Source of the DNA: Oreohelix idahoensis
Taxonomy: Eukaryota > Mollusca > Gastropoda > Stylommatophora > Oreohelicidae
NCBI GenBank assembly: GCA_024509875.1
Contig: JAMPIV010003425.1
Coordinates: 1 to 64,000, forward strand
Reading direction: 5' to 3'
Length of the DNA: 64,000 nt
The notes under the pieces are model-generated. The model did no database searches and was not told where the DNA came from. It saw nothing but the letters and a program-made list of their open reading frames with translations. Position numbers and translations under genes: made by a program. Shown piece by piece: positions 1 to 12,160 of this stretch. Every line of letters begins with the position of its first letter. The first letter of the stretch is position 1.

Positions 1-454
1 TTCTAGAGATAAACCCAGATTTTCTTCTTAAAAAAAACCCCCAGAAATACCCAGATTATTTATGCCTAAAATACACGGGATAGACGATGCTTACACAATC
101 TTTTAGTGCAACTTTAGCACAAATAAGCTGTGTGCTTCCAATTTTTATTTATTTCTTCATTTTTATGTTATTTTTTATATTACCAAAAATTCAAAATTAT
201 ATAAAAATGATTTTATTAACACCCCAATATATGAACTCTTAAAAATGAGATATTTTAGCAGTAACATACTTACAGTAGTTACATTAACAAAATATTCCTC
301 AAATCAAATATAAAATGTTAGTTGTAACTTGTTAATGTCGAAAATTGTCAATTGTCAGCAACACGGTAACCATGTCGACAACTTCTCCTTCCTCAAGATT
401 ATATGCATGAATTGACAACGTGCGAATCTTGATCGTGGAGTTTTCCAAAAATCT
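1..454. other. AT-rich stretch, probable 3-prime part of hAT relic
   Basis: No gene is visible. The first 60 bases carry the short motif acccagat twice, a motif also clustered at 1125-1236 on the other side of the hAT transposase relic, so this may belong to the same decayed element. The motif lies in the same orientation at both sides, not inverted as expected for true terminal repeats, so the left end of the element is not established. Confidence 0.3.
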
Positions 455-955
455 TTACATATCTCTGCGACAACGTCCTTCAACGCACATCTTCAACCAC
501 GCTTTTACTAGGATTAAACTTATGACAAACTCCATCTTTGGCAAACTGCTTGCATGGCTAGTATTCGATTGAAAACTGTTTTCACACAAAAAGCTTGTGT
601 TGGTTTGTTTAGTTTTAACTAAGTTAACCTTCGAAAACACTCTTTCGACTCATGCTGAGGAGTGAGGTAGTGCCATAAGCGTTCACATGAGGTCAGCCAA
701 AACATCAAATTTTCTTCTGGTTATATTAGCATCTGTTACTTGTTGCAGTCCCAGCCAGAATGCGGGCGGAAATCCTCATCCACTAGATGTCCAAGATCTT
801 TTCGGTACGATGCCAGTTTCTCGACATTGAAATTCAGACAGACGATCAAGGCTTTCTTCTGAAAACAACTGTTGGGAAACTGCGCTGCTAAGGAATGACA
901 GAAGGTTTGTTGATCTCGAGAGCTTGCTTTGGATCCAACAGCTTATGTAAACGAG
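455..955 (-). pseudogene. hAT-family DNA transposase, C-terminal remnant
   Basis: Read on the minus strand, this encodes the C-terminal dimerisation (hATC) region of a hAT transposase. Visible pieces, in order, are a block ending in LLDPKQALEINKPS, a linker VEKLASYRKDLGHLVDEDF, a FW motif, the block KFDVLADLM, then LPHSSA followed by VERVFSKVNLVKTK, which matches the family pattern lP-S-A-vERvFS...iKTK. Terminal exit is at a stop near 457. The frame is broken by at least two stop codons (one directly before VERVFS, one after DLM) and at least one frameshift, and the N-terminal DDE half is not seen. In the intact family this enzyme cuts and pastes the element with 8-bp target duplications. The copy is dead. 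Homology is judged from motif order only. Confidence 0.6.
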
Positions 956-1124
956 TTAAAAAAAACAACGTCATTGGTGTGCTTAAAAACAAGAATTGAA
1001 ATTTAAGTGGAATAAAAAAATATATAGCACAATTTTTTTTTTACATTTAATTATAATATAAATATAATGTATAATGCTCAATGCACAGAATATACATACA
1101 CTGTAAAATGCCAATTGTCAGATA

Positions 1125-1236
1125 TACCCAGAATTAATGCAGATTTGGAAGAAAAAAAAAATACCCAGATACCCAGACGGAAGCCAAAAAAAACCCAGAT
1201 CTAGTAAAAGATACCCAGATATAGTGGCAACAACTG
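1125..1236 (-). repeat. hAT-like 5-prime terminal region
   Basis: Five to six copies of acccagat (minus strand atctgggt) are clustered here. On the minus strand the block opens with CAGTTGTTGCCACTATATC at 1236, which resembles the CAG-start termini of many hAT elements, and the transposase relic points the same way. The adjoining 8 bases (1237-1244) could be a target duplication, but the partner copy is not in the window. Confidence 0.35.
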
Positions 1237-1859
1237 GTTATAGAGTTTTTACTTTTCGTGCTATAAAAAAAAATTCTAGGTTCGTGTTTCAGACTTTCAA
1301 ACAACGCAGTTTCGAGAATCTTCAAACGGAAGGACGTGTTCAGAACGTCTTATCAAGTTATGCCCAACACCAACACATCACAGTTTTGACTCTCAGGTCT
1401 GCTAACTGACGGCTAACTTTAATATCAGCATATCACACTACACGATTTATCTTTTACTAGTCACCTGAACACTCTCATTCATCTTGAAATAACTTTCATC
1501 TCAGGTCAGATAAGATCGCATGCGTCAAGGAGAACACTCGCAGATGTTAGCTAGTCTGAATGTAAACAAAAAATTGGCCACAAATTTCTGGCTTGTTTCA
1601 GCTCAAGATGAAGATAAACCTGGGCCCACTGCCTGAGAAAAACAACACGAAGATACGAGAATGTTTCTATAAATATAGCACAGAAAACAAAGCTGGCTCA
1701 ACAGACCAGAGTTTCTATTATTTAGGTCATACAAAGACAAAAGTATAGTGGGCCGTAATCACAGACGCACTATTCTAGAAGTGACAGATCACATCATGCA
1801 TGTCGCCTCTGTTACGAAGATTGGCTGGAGTGGATCTCGCACACTGTATCTCGCCATGC
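1237..1859. other. No gene recognised
   Basis: Open AT-rich sequence with no coding similarity, RNA gene or clear repeat that I can identify. Confidence 0.4.
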
Positions 1860-2172
1860 TGAAATAAGTTCGTTAATATTCTGTTTCTCGCTATGTTGTT
1901 ATACTGTTGTAATTATTGGAATTTTGTCGCCCATGTTGATATAACTGTGATAATATTCTGTTTCTCGCCATGTTGATATACTGTGGTAATATTCTGTTTA
2001 TCACCATGCTGATATTACTGTTGTAATATTCTGTTTATCTCACCATGTTTGATATACTGTGGTAATATTCTGTTTATCACCATGTTGATATACTGTGGTA
2101 ATACTTTCTGTATCACCATGTTGATTATACTGTGTAATATTCTGTTTATCACCATGTTGATGTACTCGTGGA
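1860..2172. repeat. 36-bp minisatellite, left block
   Basis: Degenerate units containing tctgtttatcaccatgttga and tactgtggtaatat repeat about every 36 bp. This is the same unit as the block at 8747-9480. Units here have many small indels. The block stops exactly where the LTR-like copies begin. Confidence 0.8.
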
Positions 2173-5172
2173 TGTCGTAGATGTGATTTCACGAGGTTTC
2201 CGAGTCAAAGTAGAATTAAGATTCGACTAGGTGCGCTCGGTCCCTTCAACAATAATAAGGCGTACATTGAATAGGTGATAGACTCAGTGAGGGCGCGTTT
2301 TAGACTTGCGTAATAGAATTTCCACACACGTGTGAGATGATAGATCTTTTGAATAGTGGCCTGCTCCGCTGAAAGCGAAAAGTAATCCTTCTCTCTTCTC
2401 AGACCTATCAAAATTCTACAACAGTTGTTACAGCGTCAGACAGACTACACCAATATACAAATTACGTATATTTCTATCACTCACAGGCACGCACATACAC
2501 GTGACGACAGGTAAACACACAGACGTGGGAAAACTATAACAATGATATATATATATTATCTAGAACGAGCTGACCAAACACGATTATTAAGTTCAAGAGC
2601 GATTTTATTATCAGGAAAAATCGGCTCACAACATCAAAGAAAGTACATCAAGGAAAATACATATACACATAGTCATTAAAAAATCAAGGAAATGTTGCAA
2701 GGATGATAGCCCCGTTATAGTGTTAACTCTAGGTTTAGCCCGGCCCCGTTAAGAGAACAGATGATGGCGCCAGAGTCACAGATACATAGGGTTTGAGTCT
2801 AAGAGTTTTCTTTGTTTTATCTCGTAATTATATGCACAGAGTTTGAAAAAAAAAAAATCTGATTTAACCTAAGACAAAACACAAGAACTCTAGCCTTAGC
2901 AACAAATTATGCAGATTGAAAAAAAAAATTAGGACAGCAACAGGGTGTCAAAGATAAAATAGTGAAAAATATCACTCAAACCAGCGTACACTCATTCATT
3001 CCGCCATGGCTTCTCACACTAGTACTCACGACTTTGCTTGCTGCCTCTTGGAACACATTGATTTTAGAGTTTCACACAGACTCAAAAAATGCAGTCTACT
3101 GCCAAGAAGTCCCCAGTTCCAAAAGACGTATTTAACTTGGAGTCTCCGGGAACGACTACTTGGGTATGCAAATTTGTTCAAATGTCTGATTAAGTCACCT
3201 AACAATTATTCCAGGCGCGGGAGTTAACAGAGCACAGTGTCAATAGCGTAGGTTTCTAAAAAATGATGAATGTCAGGTCGGTGCCTTCCCTCAGTATAGG
3301 ATTCACTTTAGTCACACCACAGATTTGTCCACAAGATATAATCTAGTCGGGAAATAATTGTTAATATTCACGCCACCAGGCAGCAAATTATATAGAGTTT
3401 CTAGAAGAAATTAAGTGCTGGCTCCAAGGTCCAGTATTTATCATTACAGTCTTTGAAAACCCGTTATAGGGATATTAGTATTTCTGTCTAACTTGCACCG
3501 TCAGATCAGTGTTACTTGAGAAAACCCACGTGGTTCAAAATAAGGACTGTCTATTTCTTCACAAGTATTGAAACTACTACTAGGTGCTGGTAAAGTTAGG
3601 GTCACCCCAAAACTTTCACTGTGTGGAGGAAAAATAACACATATAATATAATAAACAGAATCTGAACTGGTTATAACTTACATTTAAACTTGCAAGCAGA
3701 GAGCTTTGCTTATCATTTAAACTTCCCGTGACGTAAGTTATATTTAAAAATCAGCATTCCTCATAAATTAGGAACACGTGCGTATTCCGTCACCATTCAT
3801 GAGGCTGGATTCTAGAGTTTATACGTTAGTTTAGAAAAATACACTCGACTGAGTATTAGCAGTTAAATTAAATTTATAAATAGCTACAATTGCCGTTATA
3901 AGCTAGAATTAAATATTTAATGTTTTCAGCTAAAATTACACTGAATATTTAGAAAAGCTTAAATACTACAATATTTCCTTCTGGCTAAAGTTATTAAGCA
4001 TTCTAAATTCAGTAAAGAGGTTTTCTAGACGTTTTAACCGGGACCACTTCCCTAGAAAATATTATAACTAATGCTTCCCTGACCTAACACATATTGTTTT
4101 ATTTCTAATTCACTCTTATACTGCGCTTAAAGAAATAATTAAATTTGAATTTAAGCGATTTAACACTTTAACACACATAACAAAAATCTATATTTATTTC
4201 GATACTTCCTGCGTGATTCATCAACCAAGTATAAATTTAAAATTAAGCGCCGCTTACCTCAACCACCACAATTTTATTCACAGGTAGTTCGCCAAATATT
4301 AAAGAATAAATAATTAAGCTGTAAACAGAATTACTGGTAGTCTGATGAAGTAGAAGTTTCTGAAAAATTTCTGGAAGTCTGAATTTCGAAACAAAATCTT
4401 GCCGAAACAAACTGAGATCTTCGCTAACAGCTATTCTGTTTTTCGAGCGCCCTATCTACTGTGGGAGTCACTTGATGAGCGACGAGAATAAATGGAAATT
4501 TAAAGTTTTTCAAACTTGGCCAAATATCTTAAAGAAAAATCAGACTGTCTTAGATCAAAAGGGCCCAAAAACTTAATTTCGCACGCAAGCGAAATTAATC
4601 CTCAGATCCCCCTACTCCCAACATTTACGTCCGCTTAACGCGAGTGTGTCGTAACTGTCACCTACTGACCACGATGTACGCGTGTCAGTTTCAAATCCCA
4701 GACAGCCTGACTCCATTTGCCCAAGTGAGCGCCGTGTCAGTTTGGGATTTTCCAGCCAAATGTCTGGATACTGCCCGGTGCAGATGTAAAGTATCACACA
4801 CCTCACCCGGGACTAATGCCGAGAAGAAGCTCGATTCCGCGCGCTCGGTGAGAAAATGTAGACGATTTGCTACGTCCTTGTGTTCAGCGAACCGACTTAT
4901 CTGGACGCCTTATGTGGCGCCCTGCAGGCCCTGACATCTACGTAATATCGTCCCTAGCGCGAATTCTCAGTTTAAGAGAAAGGAAAAAAAAAAAAAAAAG
5001 GTAAAGTTTGCGAATTATATGAGAATAATATTCGCAAAACGAATGGATTGAAAAAATATACAGGAAAAAATGGAAATACAGAGATAATAAAAAGAGCCGA
5101 GAATTTTGGGTGAACAAATAGGGGAAGAAATGTAGGAGGTAAAATTAATGAATATTAAACCCATACGTGACA
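2173..5172 (-). mobile_element. Long LTR-like repeat, copy A (3.0 kb)
   Basis: On the minus strand the segment runs from TGTCACGTATGGG at 5172 to ATCACATCTACGACA at 2173, so it has TG...CA ends. It holds no coding region. It is repeated in the same orientation as copy B at 5201-8746; around 3000-3850 and 6910-7830 the two copies are nearly identical. Both lie between two blocks of one 36-bp minisatellite, so the pair looks like an insertion into that array. Parts near 2390-2580 also resemble, in reverse complement, sequence at 42940-43130 inside another TG...TCTACGACA element. I infer very long LTRs or a non-autonomous LTR element; a plain segmental duplication is the alternative. Confidence 0.5.
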
Positions 5173-5200
5173 GGAGCGCATAAGACGAGTCACACGTTTT

Positions 5201-8200
5201 TGTCGTACTCGTCTTTCACCTAATTCTAAGTTCAAAGAACCGGAAACGAGTCCCCATTTGTCGTTAGATTTCCGATAGGGAGATTATAAGACTAGGTTTG
5301 GTCCCTTCTGAATAGGTCTCTGAATAGGTGGACTTTAGACTCCCAGTGAGACTGTCAGTTGTCGACGGTAATATAGGATTTTCCACACACGTGATGTTGA
5401 TAAGAAAACATTCCCTGATATAGCTGGCCTGTGCCTGCTGAATGCGAAAAGAACTCTTCTACTCTCTCACCTATCTTCTACAAACAGTTGTTACAGCGTC
5501 AGACAGAATACACCAATAATAACATATTTACGTACTATTTCTTCACAACCCAACGCCCCACTCCATCCCGGCCCCCCGACTAGGCTACATACACTGGTGA
5601 CGACAGTGGTTAATACACAGCATGCACAGTTGGGAAGAGAAGCCGTCGGGAATGATAATAAATAAAAAGAAAACTGGGAGAAACTATAACAATGAGTATA
5701 TTAATATTATCTAAGATACTGAGTATAGTGTTACCATCTAAAACTCGATTTTATTAACGTTCAAGAGCGAGTTTATTATCAGGAATATTAGTGAAAAAAC
5801 TATTGATGTAATTTACTATCAACTAGGTCAATCGGCTCTCACAACATCAAAAGAAAAATAGTCACTTTAACTTAATACACCAGGTAAAATAAGAAATTTT
5901 TCCATTTGGTAAAATATACACTAATACACATACATCACCCATCCCACACCACCCCCGCCCCCCCCAAAATACATTATACCCTACCCATAGTTCATTAAAA
6001 AGCCCCACTCCCCTCCCAGCGATCCCAGGCGACAACATGTCTTTGCCCTTTGCATGCCTAGCGATGATCAGCCCCCAGTCATTACAAAGTTTTTCAGTTT
6101 TAGTTTTTATTGTTCCTTTTTACGTTTTTCCGTCGTTTTGTTATAGTGTTCATAACTCTATAGGTTTTAGGCCCGGGGGCCCGGCAGCCCCGTTATCGTG
6201 GAAAAGATGTTGTTAGGTTCCCCACCCGTGTTTCGTTTAACGACGTTAACCGAGACGTTTCTTTAAGAGAAATTAATCCCGTTTTTATTCCGTTTTTTAA
6301 TGGAGAGAAAAGATTAGTGGATGCTTAAGAGAAAACAGATGCGAGTTATACGTTCGTTTTCGTTATTAATCCTAAGAAAACGAGAAAAAGATTTAGGAAA
6401 TTAGGAGACTAGATAAAGATTGTGACCCTGGCAAGATTGTAACCTACAGCAATATATTTATTTGAATTAATTTTATTTTTATTAAAAGATGCTGGCGACC
6501 CCACGGCGATTTGGAGACCGAAAACCGGGCATCGACGCAGGAAGAGAAACCGAGAGACATACAGAGACCCCAGATACATTTCAACCGAGGTTTATCAAAT
6601 CCCCAGCAATGTAGTTATTACAATAATCTTCGTAATAATTATATGCACAAGTTTGGACGAACGGAAAAAAAAAAAAATCTGCGGATTTAACGGGAAGAAC
6701 TAACGGGGGACAAATCTTACTGGGAAAAGGGAACGCAGAGCAGGGAATCCTGTAGGACAAGCCGACAATTCCATTGAAAGAATGAGCCAGATCGGCAAAA
6801 AAAACTTAGGAAGTGCTACACAGGGTTGATGAACAGCCGGTAATGGGTAACCAGATATAATAGTGAAAAATGCATCACTCCAAAGAGGACCAGCGTTCAC
6901 TCATTCATTCCGCCATGGCTTCTCACCACTAGTACTCACGAACTATGCTTGTCCTGCGCTGCCTCTTGGAACCACACATTGATTATTAGATTCTTCACAC
7001 AGACTCAAAAATGCAGTCTTCTGCCAAGAAGTCCCCAGTTCCAAAAGACGTATTTAACTCGGAGTCTCCGGGAACGACTACTTGGGTGTGCAAATTTGTT
7101 CAAATGTCTGATTAAGTCACCTAACAATTATTCCAGGCGCGGGAGTTAGCAGAGCACAGTGTCAATAGCGTAGGTTTCTAAAAAATGATGAATGTCAGGT
7201 CGGTGCCTCCCCTCAGTATAGGATTCACTTTAGTCACACCACAGATTTGTCCACAAGATATAATCTAGTCGGAAAATGATTGTTAATATTCACGCCACCA
7301 GGCAGCAAATTATATAGAGTTTCTAGAAGAAATTAAGTGCTGGCTCCAAGGTCCAGTATTTATCATTACAGTCTTTGAAAACCCGTTATAGGGATATTAG
7401 TATTTCTGTCTAACTTGCACCGTCAGATCAGTGTTCCTTGAGAAAACCCACGTGGTTCAAAATAAGGACTGTCTATTTCTTCACAAGTATGGAAACTACT
7501 ACTAGGTGCTGGTAAAGTTAGGGTCACCCCAAAACTTTCACTGTGTGGAGGAAAAATAACACATATAATATAATAAACAGAATCTGAACTGGTTAAAACT
7601 TACATTTAAACTTGCAAGCAGAGAGCTTTGCTTATCATTTAAACTTCCCGTGACGTAAGTTATATTTAAAAAATCAGCATTCCTCATAAATTAGGAACAC
7701 GTGCGTATCCCGTCATCATTCATGAGGCTGGATTCTAGAGTTTATACGTTAGTTTAGAAAAATACACTCGACTGAGTATTAGCAGTTAAATTAAATTCAT
7801 AAATAGCTACAATTGCCGTTATAAGCTAGAAATTTTAATTTTATTCTGCTTTCCACTGAATGCTTCCCTAGAAAATATAATTGCCTACCACTTTATTTCT
7901 CTTCTGCGCTAAAGAAATAGATTAAAATGAATTAAGCGATTTAACACTTTAACACTCACAAAATCTATATATCTATCATATTAATTACCTCAACCACAGA
8001 ATTACAGGTAGTCGCACAACTTAAGAATAAAAATGCTGAAAATATTTCTGGAAGTCTAGAAGTTCGACAAATTGCCGAAACAAACTGAGATCTTCGCTAA
8101 CAGCTATTCTGTTTTTCGAGCGACCTATCTACTGTGGAGTCTATGAGCGAGAATGAAATTAAAGTTTCAAACTTGGCCAATATCTTAAAATCAGACAAAG

Positions 8201-8746
8201 GGCCGAAACTTATTTCGCCAAGCGAAATTATCTCCCCTACTCCCAACATTTACGTCCGCTTAACGCGTGTCGTAACTGTCACCTACTGACCACGATGTAC
8301 GCGTGTCAGTTTCAAATCCCAGACAGCCTGACTCCATTGCCCAAGTGAGCGCCGTGTCAGTTTGGGATTTTTCCAGCCAAATGTCTGGATACTGCCCGGT
8401 GCAGATGTAAAGTATCACACCTCACCGGGACTAATGCCGAGAAGAAGCTCGCGCGCTCGGTGAGAATGTAGACGATTTGCTACGTCCTGTGTTCAGCGAA
8501 CCGACTTATCACGCCTTATGACGCCCTGCAGCCCTGACATCTACGTAATATCGTCCTAGCGCGATTCTCAGTTTAAGAGAAAGGAAAAAGGTAAAGTTTG
8601 CGAATTATATGAGAATAATATTCGCAAAACGAATGGATGAAAAATATACAGGAAAAATGAAATACAGAGATAATAAAAGAGAGAATTTGGGTGAACAAAT
8701 AGGAAGAAAATGTAGGAAATTAAATGAATATAAACCCTACGTGACA
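5201..8746 (-). mobile_element. Long LTR-like repeat, copy B (about 3.5 kb)
   Basis: Second tandem copy of the 2173-5172 unit, separated from it by only about 28 bp. It ends at TGTCACGTAGGG (8746, minus). The middle (6910-7830) matches copy A almost base for base. In contrast 5201-6900 is copy A sequence scattered with many small insertions, including C-rich strings near 5540-5580 and 5935-6030, and 7840-8600 is copy A with many small deletions. No reading frame of interest. Confidence 0.5.
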
Positions 8747-9480
8747 TGTGGTAATATTATGTTTATCACCATGTTGATATACTGTGGTAATATTATGTTT
8801 CTCACCATGCTGATATACTGTGGTAATATTCTGTTTATCACCATGTTGATATACTGTGGTAATATTCTGTTTATCACCATTTTGATGTACTGTGGTAATA
8901 TTCTGTTTATCACCATGTTGATATACTGTGGTAATATTCTGTTTATCACCATGTTGATGTACTGTGGTAATATTCTGTTTATCACCATGTTGATTTACTG
9001 TGGTAATATTATGTTTCTCGCCATGCTGATATACTGTGGTAATATTCTGTTTATCGCCATCTTGATACACTGTGGTAATATTCTGTTTTCGCCATGCTGA
9101 TATACTGTGATAAGATTCTGTTTATCACCATGTTGATATACTGTGGTAAAATTCTGTTTATCGCAATCGTGATACACTGTGATAATATTCTGTTTCTCGC
9201 CATGTTGATACACTGATTGATAATTTCTGTTTCTCGCCATGTTGATATACTGTGATAATATTCTGTTTGTCACCATGTTGATATACTGTGGTAATATTCT
9301 GTTTATCACCATGTGATATACTGTGGTAATATTCTGTTTATCACCATGTTGAATATACTGTGATAATATTTCTGTATTCTCACCATGTTGAATACTGTGG
9401 TAATATTCTGTTTATCACCATGTTGATAGCTAGGTACTGTGGTAATATTCGGTTTCTCGCCATGCTGAATATATTGAGAT
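8747..9480. repeat. 36-bp minisatellite, right block
   Basis: About twenty units of 36 bp (core gtggtaatattctgttt then atcaccatgttgatatac). The right part is degenerate, with single-base losses near 9200-9460. Because 36 is a multiple of three, both strands stay open for over 100 codons; these frames are by-products of the repeat, not genes. Confidence 0.9.
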
Positions 9481-9996
9481 AGTTTTCTGCCAGTCCGTCA
9501 CTTGATGGTTTAAACCATATCTCTGTGTCCCCAGTGGCGAATTTAGGGTCTGGGAATTTAGGGTCCGACAGTTTCGGGCTTCAGCACCTCCCACTCCCAA
9601 TTTTAATATGTGCTGGTTGTGGGTGCCTCAAACTGTTTTTTTATTATTATATTATGAAATTTTATACCTATTGTTAAGAATGTTTCTTCCCGTTTACAAC
9701 AATATGCCCAGCATCATTCAGAAAACATTATCGCATAATGGCTTATCGTGTGTGGGGTGGAAAGAGGGTGGATATCTACCAAGTCTGAGATCCCTAAGCT
9801 CCCAACCAGGTTCCCCTTCCACCCCTGGTTAGCCCAACCCTTAAAAAAAAAAAAAAAGAAAAAGAATAATCAACTATGCCACTAGGTTGTCTGATAATTT
9901 TCAAAAGAGGTGTGTTGTCTCATTATAAAAACCAACAAATTGTATTTGTATCTAGTTATGGGAAAACCTTTTTCTAGTTATGTGTTCTAGTTATAT
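9481..9996. other. No gene recognised
   Basis: Unique sequence with a 15-base A run at about 9842-9857. A short C-rich stretch just before it (around 9795-9840) could be the end of a SINE-like insertion, but no Pol III boxes are clear. Confidence 0.35.
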
Positions 9997-10082
9997 TCTT
10001 CTTCCATCCTTAGCCATCAACCGGCAAAGCAGTATGTGGCCAGTACGCCTAGTGGCGTCTTAGGGCAACAACAAATTGATCA
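9997..10082 (-). mobile_element. LINE 3-prime end fragment (GAA-tail family)
   Basis: On the minus strand this reads caatttgttgttgcccta, then gacgccactaggcgt, then a ggccac...ctgctttgccggt segment, and it ends in a gaagaagaa tail. The same order closes the LINE copies at 23667-24250, 44534-44803 and 61262-61391. It is a severely 5-prime-truncated insertion of that family. Confidence 0.65.
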
Positions 10083-10330
10083 ATCTATCGCTGTTTCCAC
10101 CACGCCTAGTGGCGTCTTTGTGACACAAAAACAGACCAAACAATCTATCATTGTTTCCGTAATCAGATTGGTTGGCAAGCATGGTATGATCAGCCCACTG
10201 TTGCGAATTCTTTTTTACGGGATGGGGTAAACAGCCCCATGCCCATACCCTCCTTAGTCGCCTTTTACGACATGCGTGGTAGGGTGCAGTGTTACTATTC
10301 TTTGCTCCCCTTTCGGGCCCCGGTAACAAC
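10083..10330. repeat. Small repeats beside LINE end, SINE-like core motif
   Basis: Two 18-bp direct repeats (caatctatc..tgtttcc, at about 10080 and 10140) flank a second short copy of cgcctagtggcgtctttg. Further on, at about 10250, sits ttagtcgccttttacgacat. The reverse complement of this motif is also found near 32440 (and in diverged form near 48728), so it is probably the conserved core of a dispersed SINE-like family. Confidence 0.4.
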
Positions 10331-11084
10331 GTCTAGGTTTATATGCTCTAGTTATATGTTCTCTGAGTGTTATGTTAGTTGCAATGGATGACTACTGTTT
10401 TCTTGTTATTCTCTGTAAGTATTTCTATTTTTATTCTCACTTTTCTCCACAAATATTTCTTTGTTTCTGTTTCAAATAAATTAACAACGATCTATTTATA
10501 AATCCACTGGGAAAAGGGGGGGGGGGGGTGTCTCAAATGTTTATATCTGCTCTTACGGAAAAACAAACGATCACGGTTGGAAACTACTCAGCTATAAAGG
10601 GGTACCTGACTCTACTCTCGAGTTAGGGTAGGCAAAGGCAGCGAAAGGGAATTGGTCCCTCCACCTCATATAGCTGGACATATTAGCTAAAGTCTTTAAC
10701 TGTTCACTGTCCATTATCAGCTATAAACTGATAGGAAACTCTATACAGAGCGATACAACAGGAGGCAATCTGATCATCAGAAGTGGTCCCCCGTCGATCA
10801 AGTGTTTCGGCCCCTTTATCTCCTTTACACTATAAGGGGGCGGGCACACTTGGGTCATGACGGGAGTTGTCTAGCCCAGCGAAGTGAACGCTATCCAACT
10901 TGATTTTACCTTTGTAAAAGAGCGCTAAGGTACAGCATATCCCTCCACGTTGTGATTATGACATTAGCACAAAGAGCAGGCTGTGGCCCACTTTCATAAC
11001 GCTACATTTGATACTTTTGTACAAAGTACGTACTCATACTAGAAAATTGTGTTCATGCTAGACAGAGATAATATAAATTGGAGG
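10331..11084. other. No gene; poly-G and shared SINE-like module
   Basis: A poly-G run lies at about 10516-10528. The stretch 10587-10680 (cagctataaaggggtacc, then gagttagggtaggcaaaggc) is similar to 49310-49385 and 57540-57620 inside the LTRs of the large retrotransposon, so it looks like a dispersed module. The rest is unassigned. Confidence 0.4.
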
Positions 11085-11091
11085 AAAAAAA
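11085..11091 (-). terminator. RNA polymerase III terminator of tRNA-Leu
   Basis: Seven A residues on the plus strand give a T7 run on the minus strand, 5 bases past the tRNA 3-prime end. This is the usual Pol III stop signal. Confidence 0.75.
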
Positions 11092-11096
11092 GGTTT

Positions 11097-11180
11097 TGTC
11101 AGAAGTGGGATTTGAACCCACGCCCACAAGAGTGGACTGCGACCTGAACGCAGCGCCTTAGACCGCTCGGCCATCCTGAC
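11097..11180 (-). tRNA. tRNA-Leu-CAG: tRNA-Leu, anticodon CAG
   Basis: The minus strand starts GTCAGGATGGCCGAGCGG, which carries a class II D-arm and A box, and ends with the B box GGTTCAAATCC and 3-prime strand TTCTGAC plus discriminator A. The acceptor stem GTCAGGA/TTCTGAC pairs fully, with one G-U. The anticodon loop is TTCAGGT, giving CAG, which reads CTG (leucine). Length is 84 nt, as expected for a leucine tRNA with a long variable arm; no intron is present. CCA is not encoded, as in eukaryotes. It is followed by a T7 Pol III terminator. There is no mismatch suggesting a pseudogene, so it is probably functional, and it is the only intact host gene I see in the window. Confidence 0.95.
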
Positions 11181-11977
11181 TGCCCGACGGTAAAACGTCA
11201 CAGGTTTTATGATAAATACGCGCTCCTACAGATTAAATCTGGAACAGATGGTATCTATAGCTTTGCCAACAAGTGGGAGGGAGGGAGTATTATAAATCCA
11301 CTCACATCCAAATGCTCGCAGGAAGGTAGATAATCTGAATCATAACAACATTTACCACCCCTCCCCCATCTTCCTGTGTATCAAAATGTCAAACGACCAA
11401 ACCATGCACGTAGGAAACGTTTACTTTCAATGGGTTAGGAATTGGTGGTGTAGGCCAATCTTATATTCGAAAGAATCTCGTTCTTCTGGAGTGATCAATA
11501 TTTATTAAAGCTGCAGGAAAATATAGCAGACTAGGTTAGGAAAAAGCTCATGGCACTAATATAGCGGGTATGGACCTGGTGTCGGCTACCAGTCGATCGT
11601 GTGCTGCGCCTCTGAACAACTTTTATTAGTTCCACATGTGATCATTAGGTAGAACCCCTCGGTGACAGTGGGCGGTAAATGAAAGTTCAGCCCAGGTAAA
11701 TTTCAGACTAGACCTTTCCGCCGACACTTTCAATGCGCGGTGACCACGTGTTTTAATAATATTTTTACCGTATTCCCAGTGACAACTCCAGAGCTATATT
11801 ACTAAAATTAACTTTAGCCTTGAAATGTATATGATGGAAAGTGATTCTTATTTTTAAAGTCAAGTTACTCACATTTGGTAAAATATCATTTAGTTTTAAT
11901 TGTCCAAACTCCACACCCTAAAAACAAATGATTTCATCAAGGCAGACCTTAAGAGATAAGTTTTCGCTTATCTGAAT
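11181..11977. other. No gene recognised
   Basis: Unique sequence without coding similarity. I see no promoter or repeat I can name. Confidence 0.35.
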
Positions 11978-12160
11978 ATCTTGTGAAGACTCCCTTTGTG
12001 ATATAAGTGCCTTTACCCTTCTATCTACATATCTGCCAAGAGTAATCTTGTGCGAAGGTAGACATCTTTGAAGCCCATATTAGATACTCTTGAGTTTTGG
12101 CCACTGTTGGACCACTACTGCAAAGCAGGGAGGGGGGGGGGGTGGCAATACCGTCACAGA
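11978..12160 (+). repeat. Dispersed repeat, copy 1
   Basis: Shares cttctatctacat, tctgccaagagtaatcttgt, gatactcttgagttttggcc and actgttggaccactactgc, in this order, with 14523-14685. The two copies are direct and 2.5 kb apart. Family unknown; a degraded transposon end is possible. A poly-G run follows at 12129-12140. Confidence 0.6.

Noticed and set aside
3006..3227. 73-codon frame conserved in both LTR-like copies (also 6949-7149)
   Set aside because: Conservation follows from the recent duplication; no motif, and the copies differ by frameshift at the start.
8609..9100. 163-codon frame with CGNILFITMLIY repeats, resembling a repetitive membrane protein
   Set aside because: A 36-bp minisatellite translated; opposite strand frames are also open.
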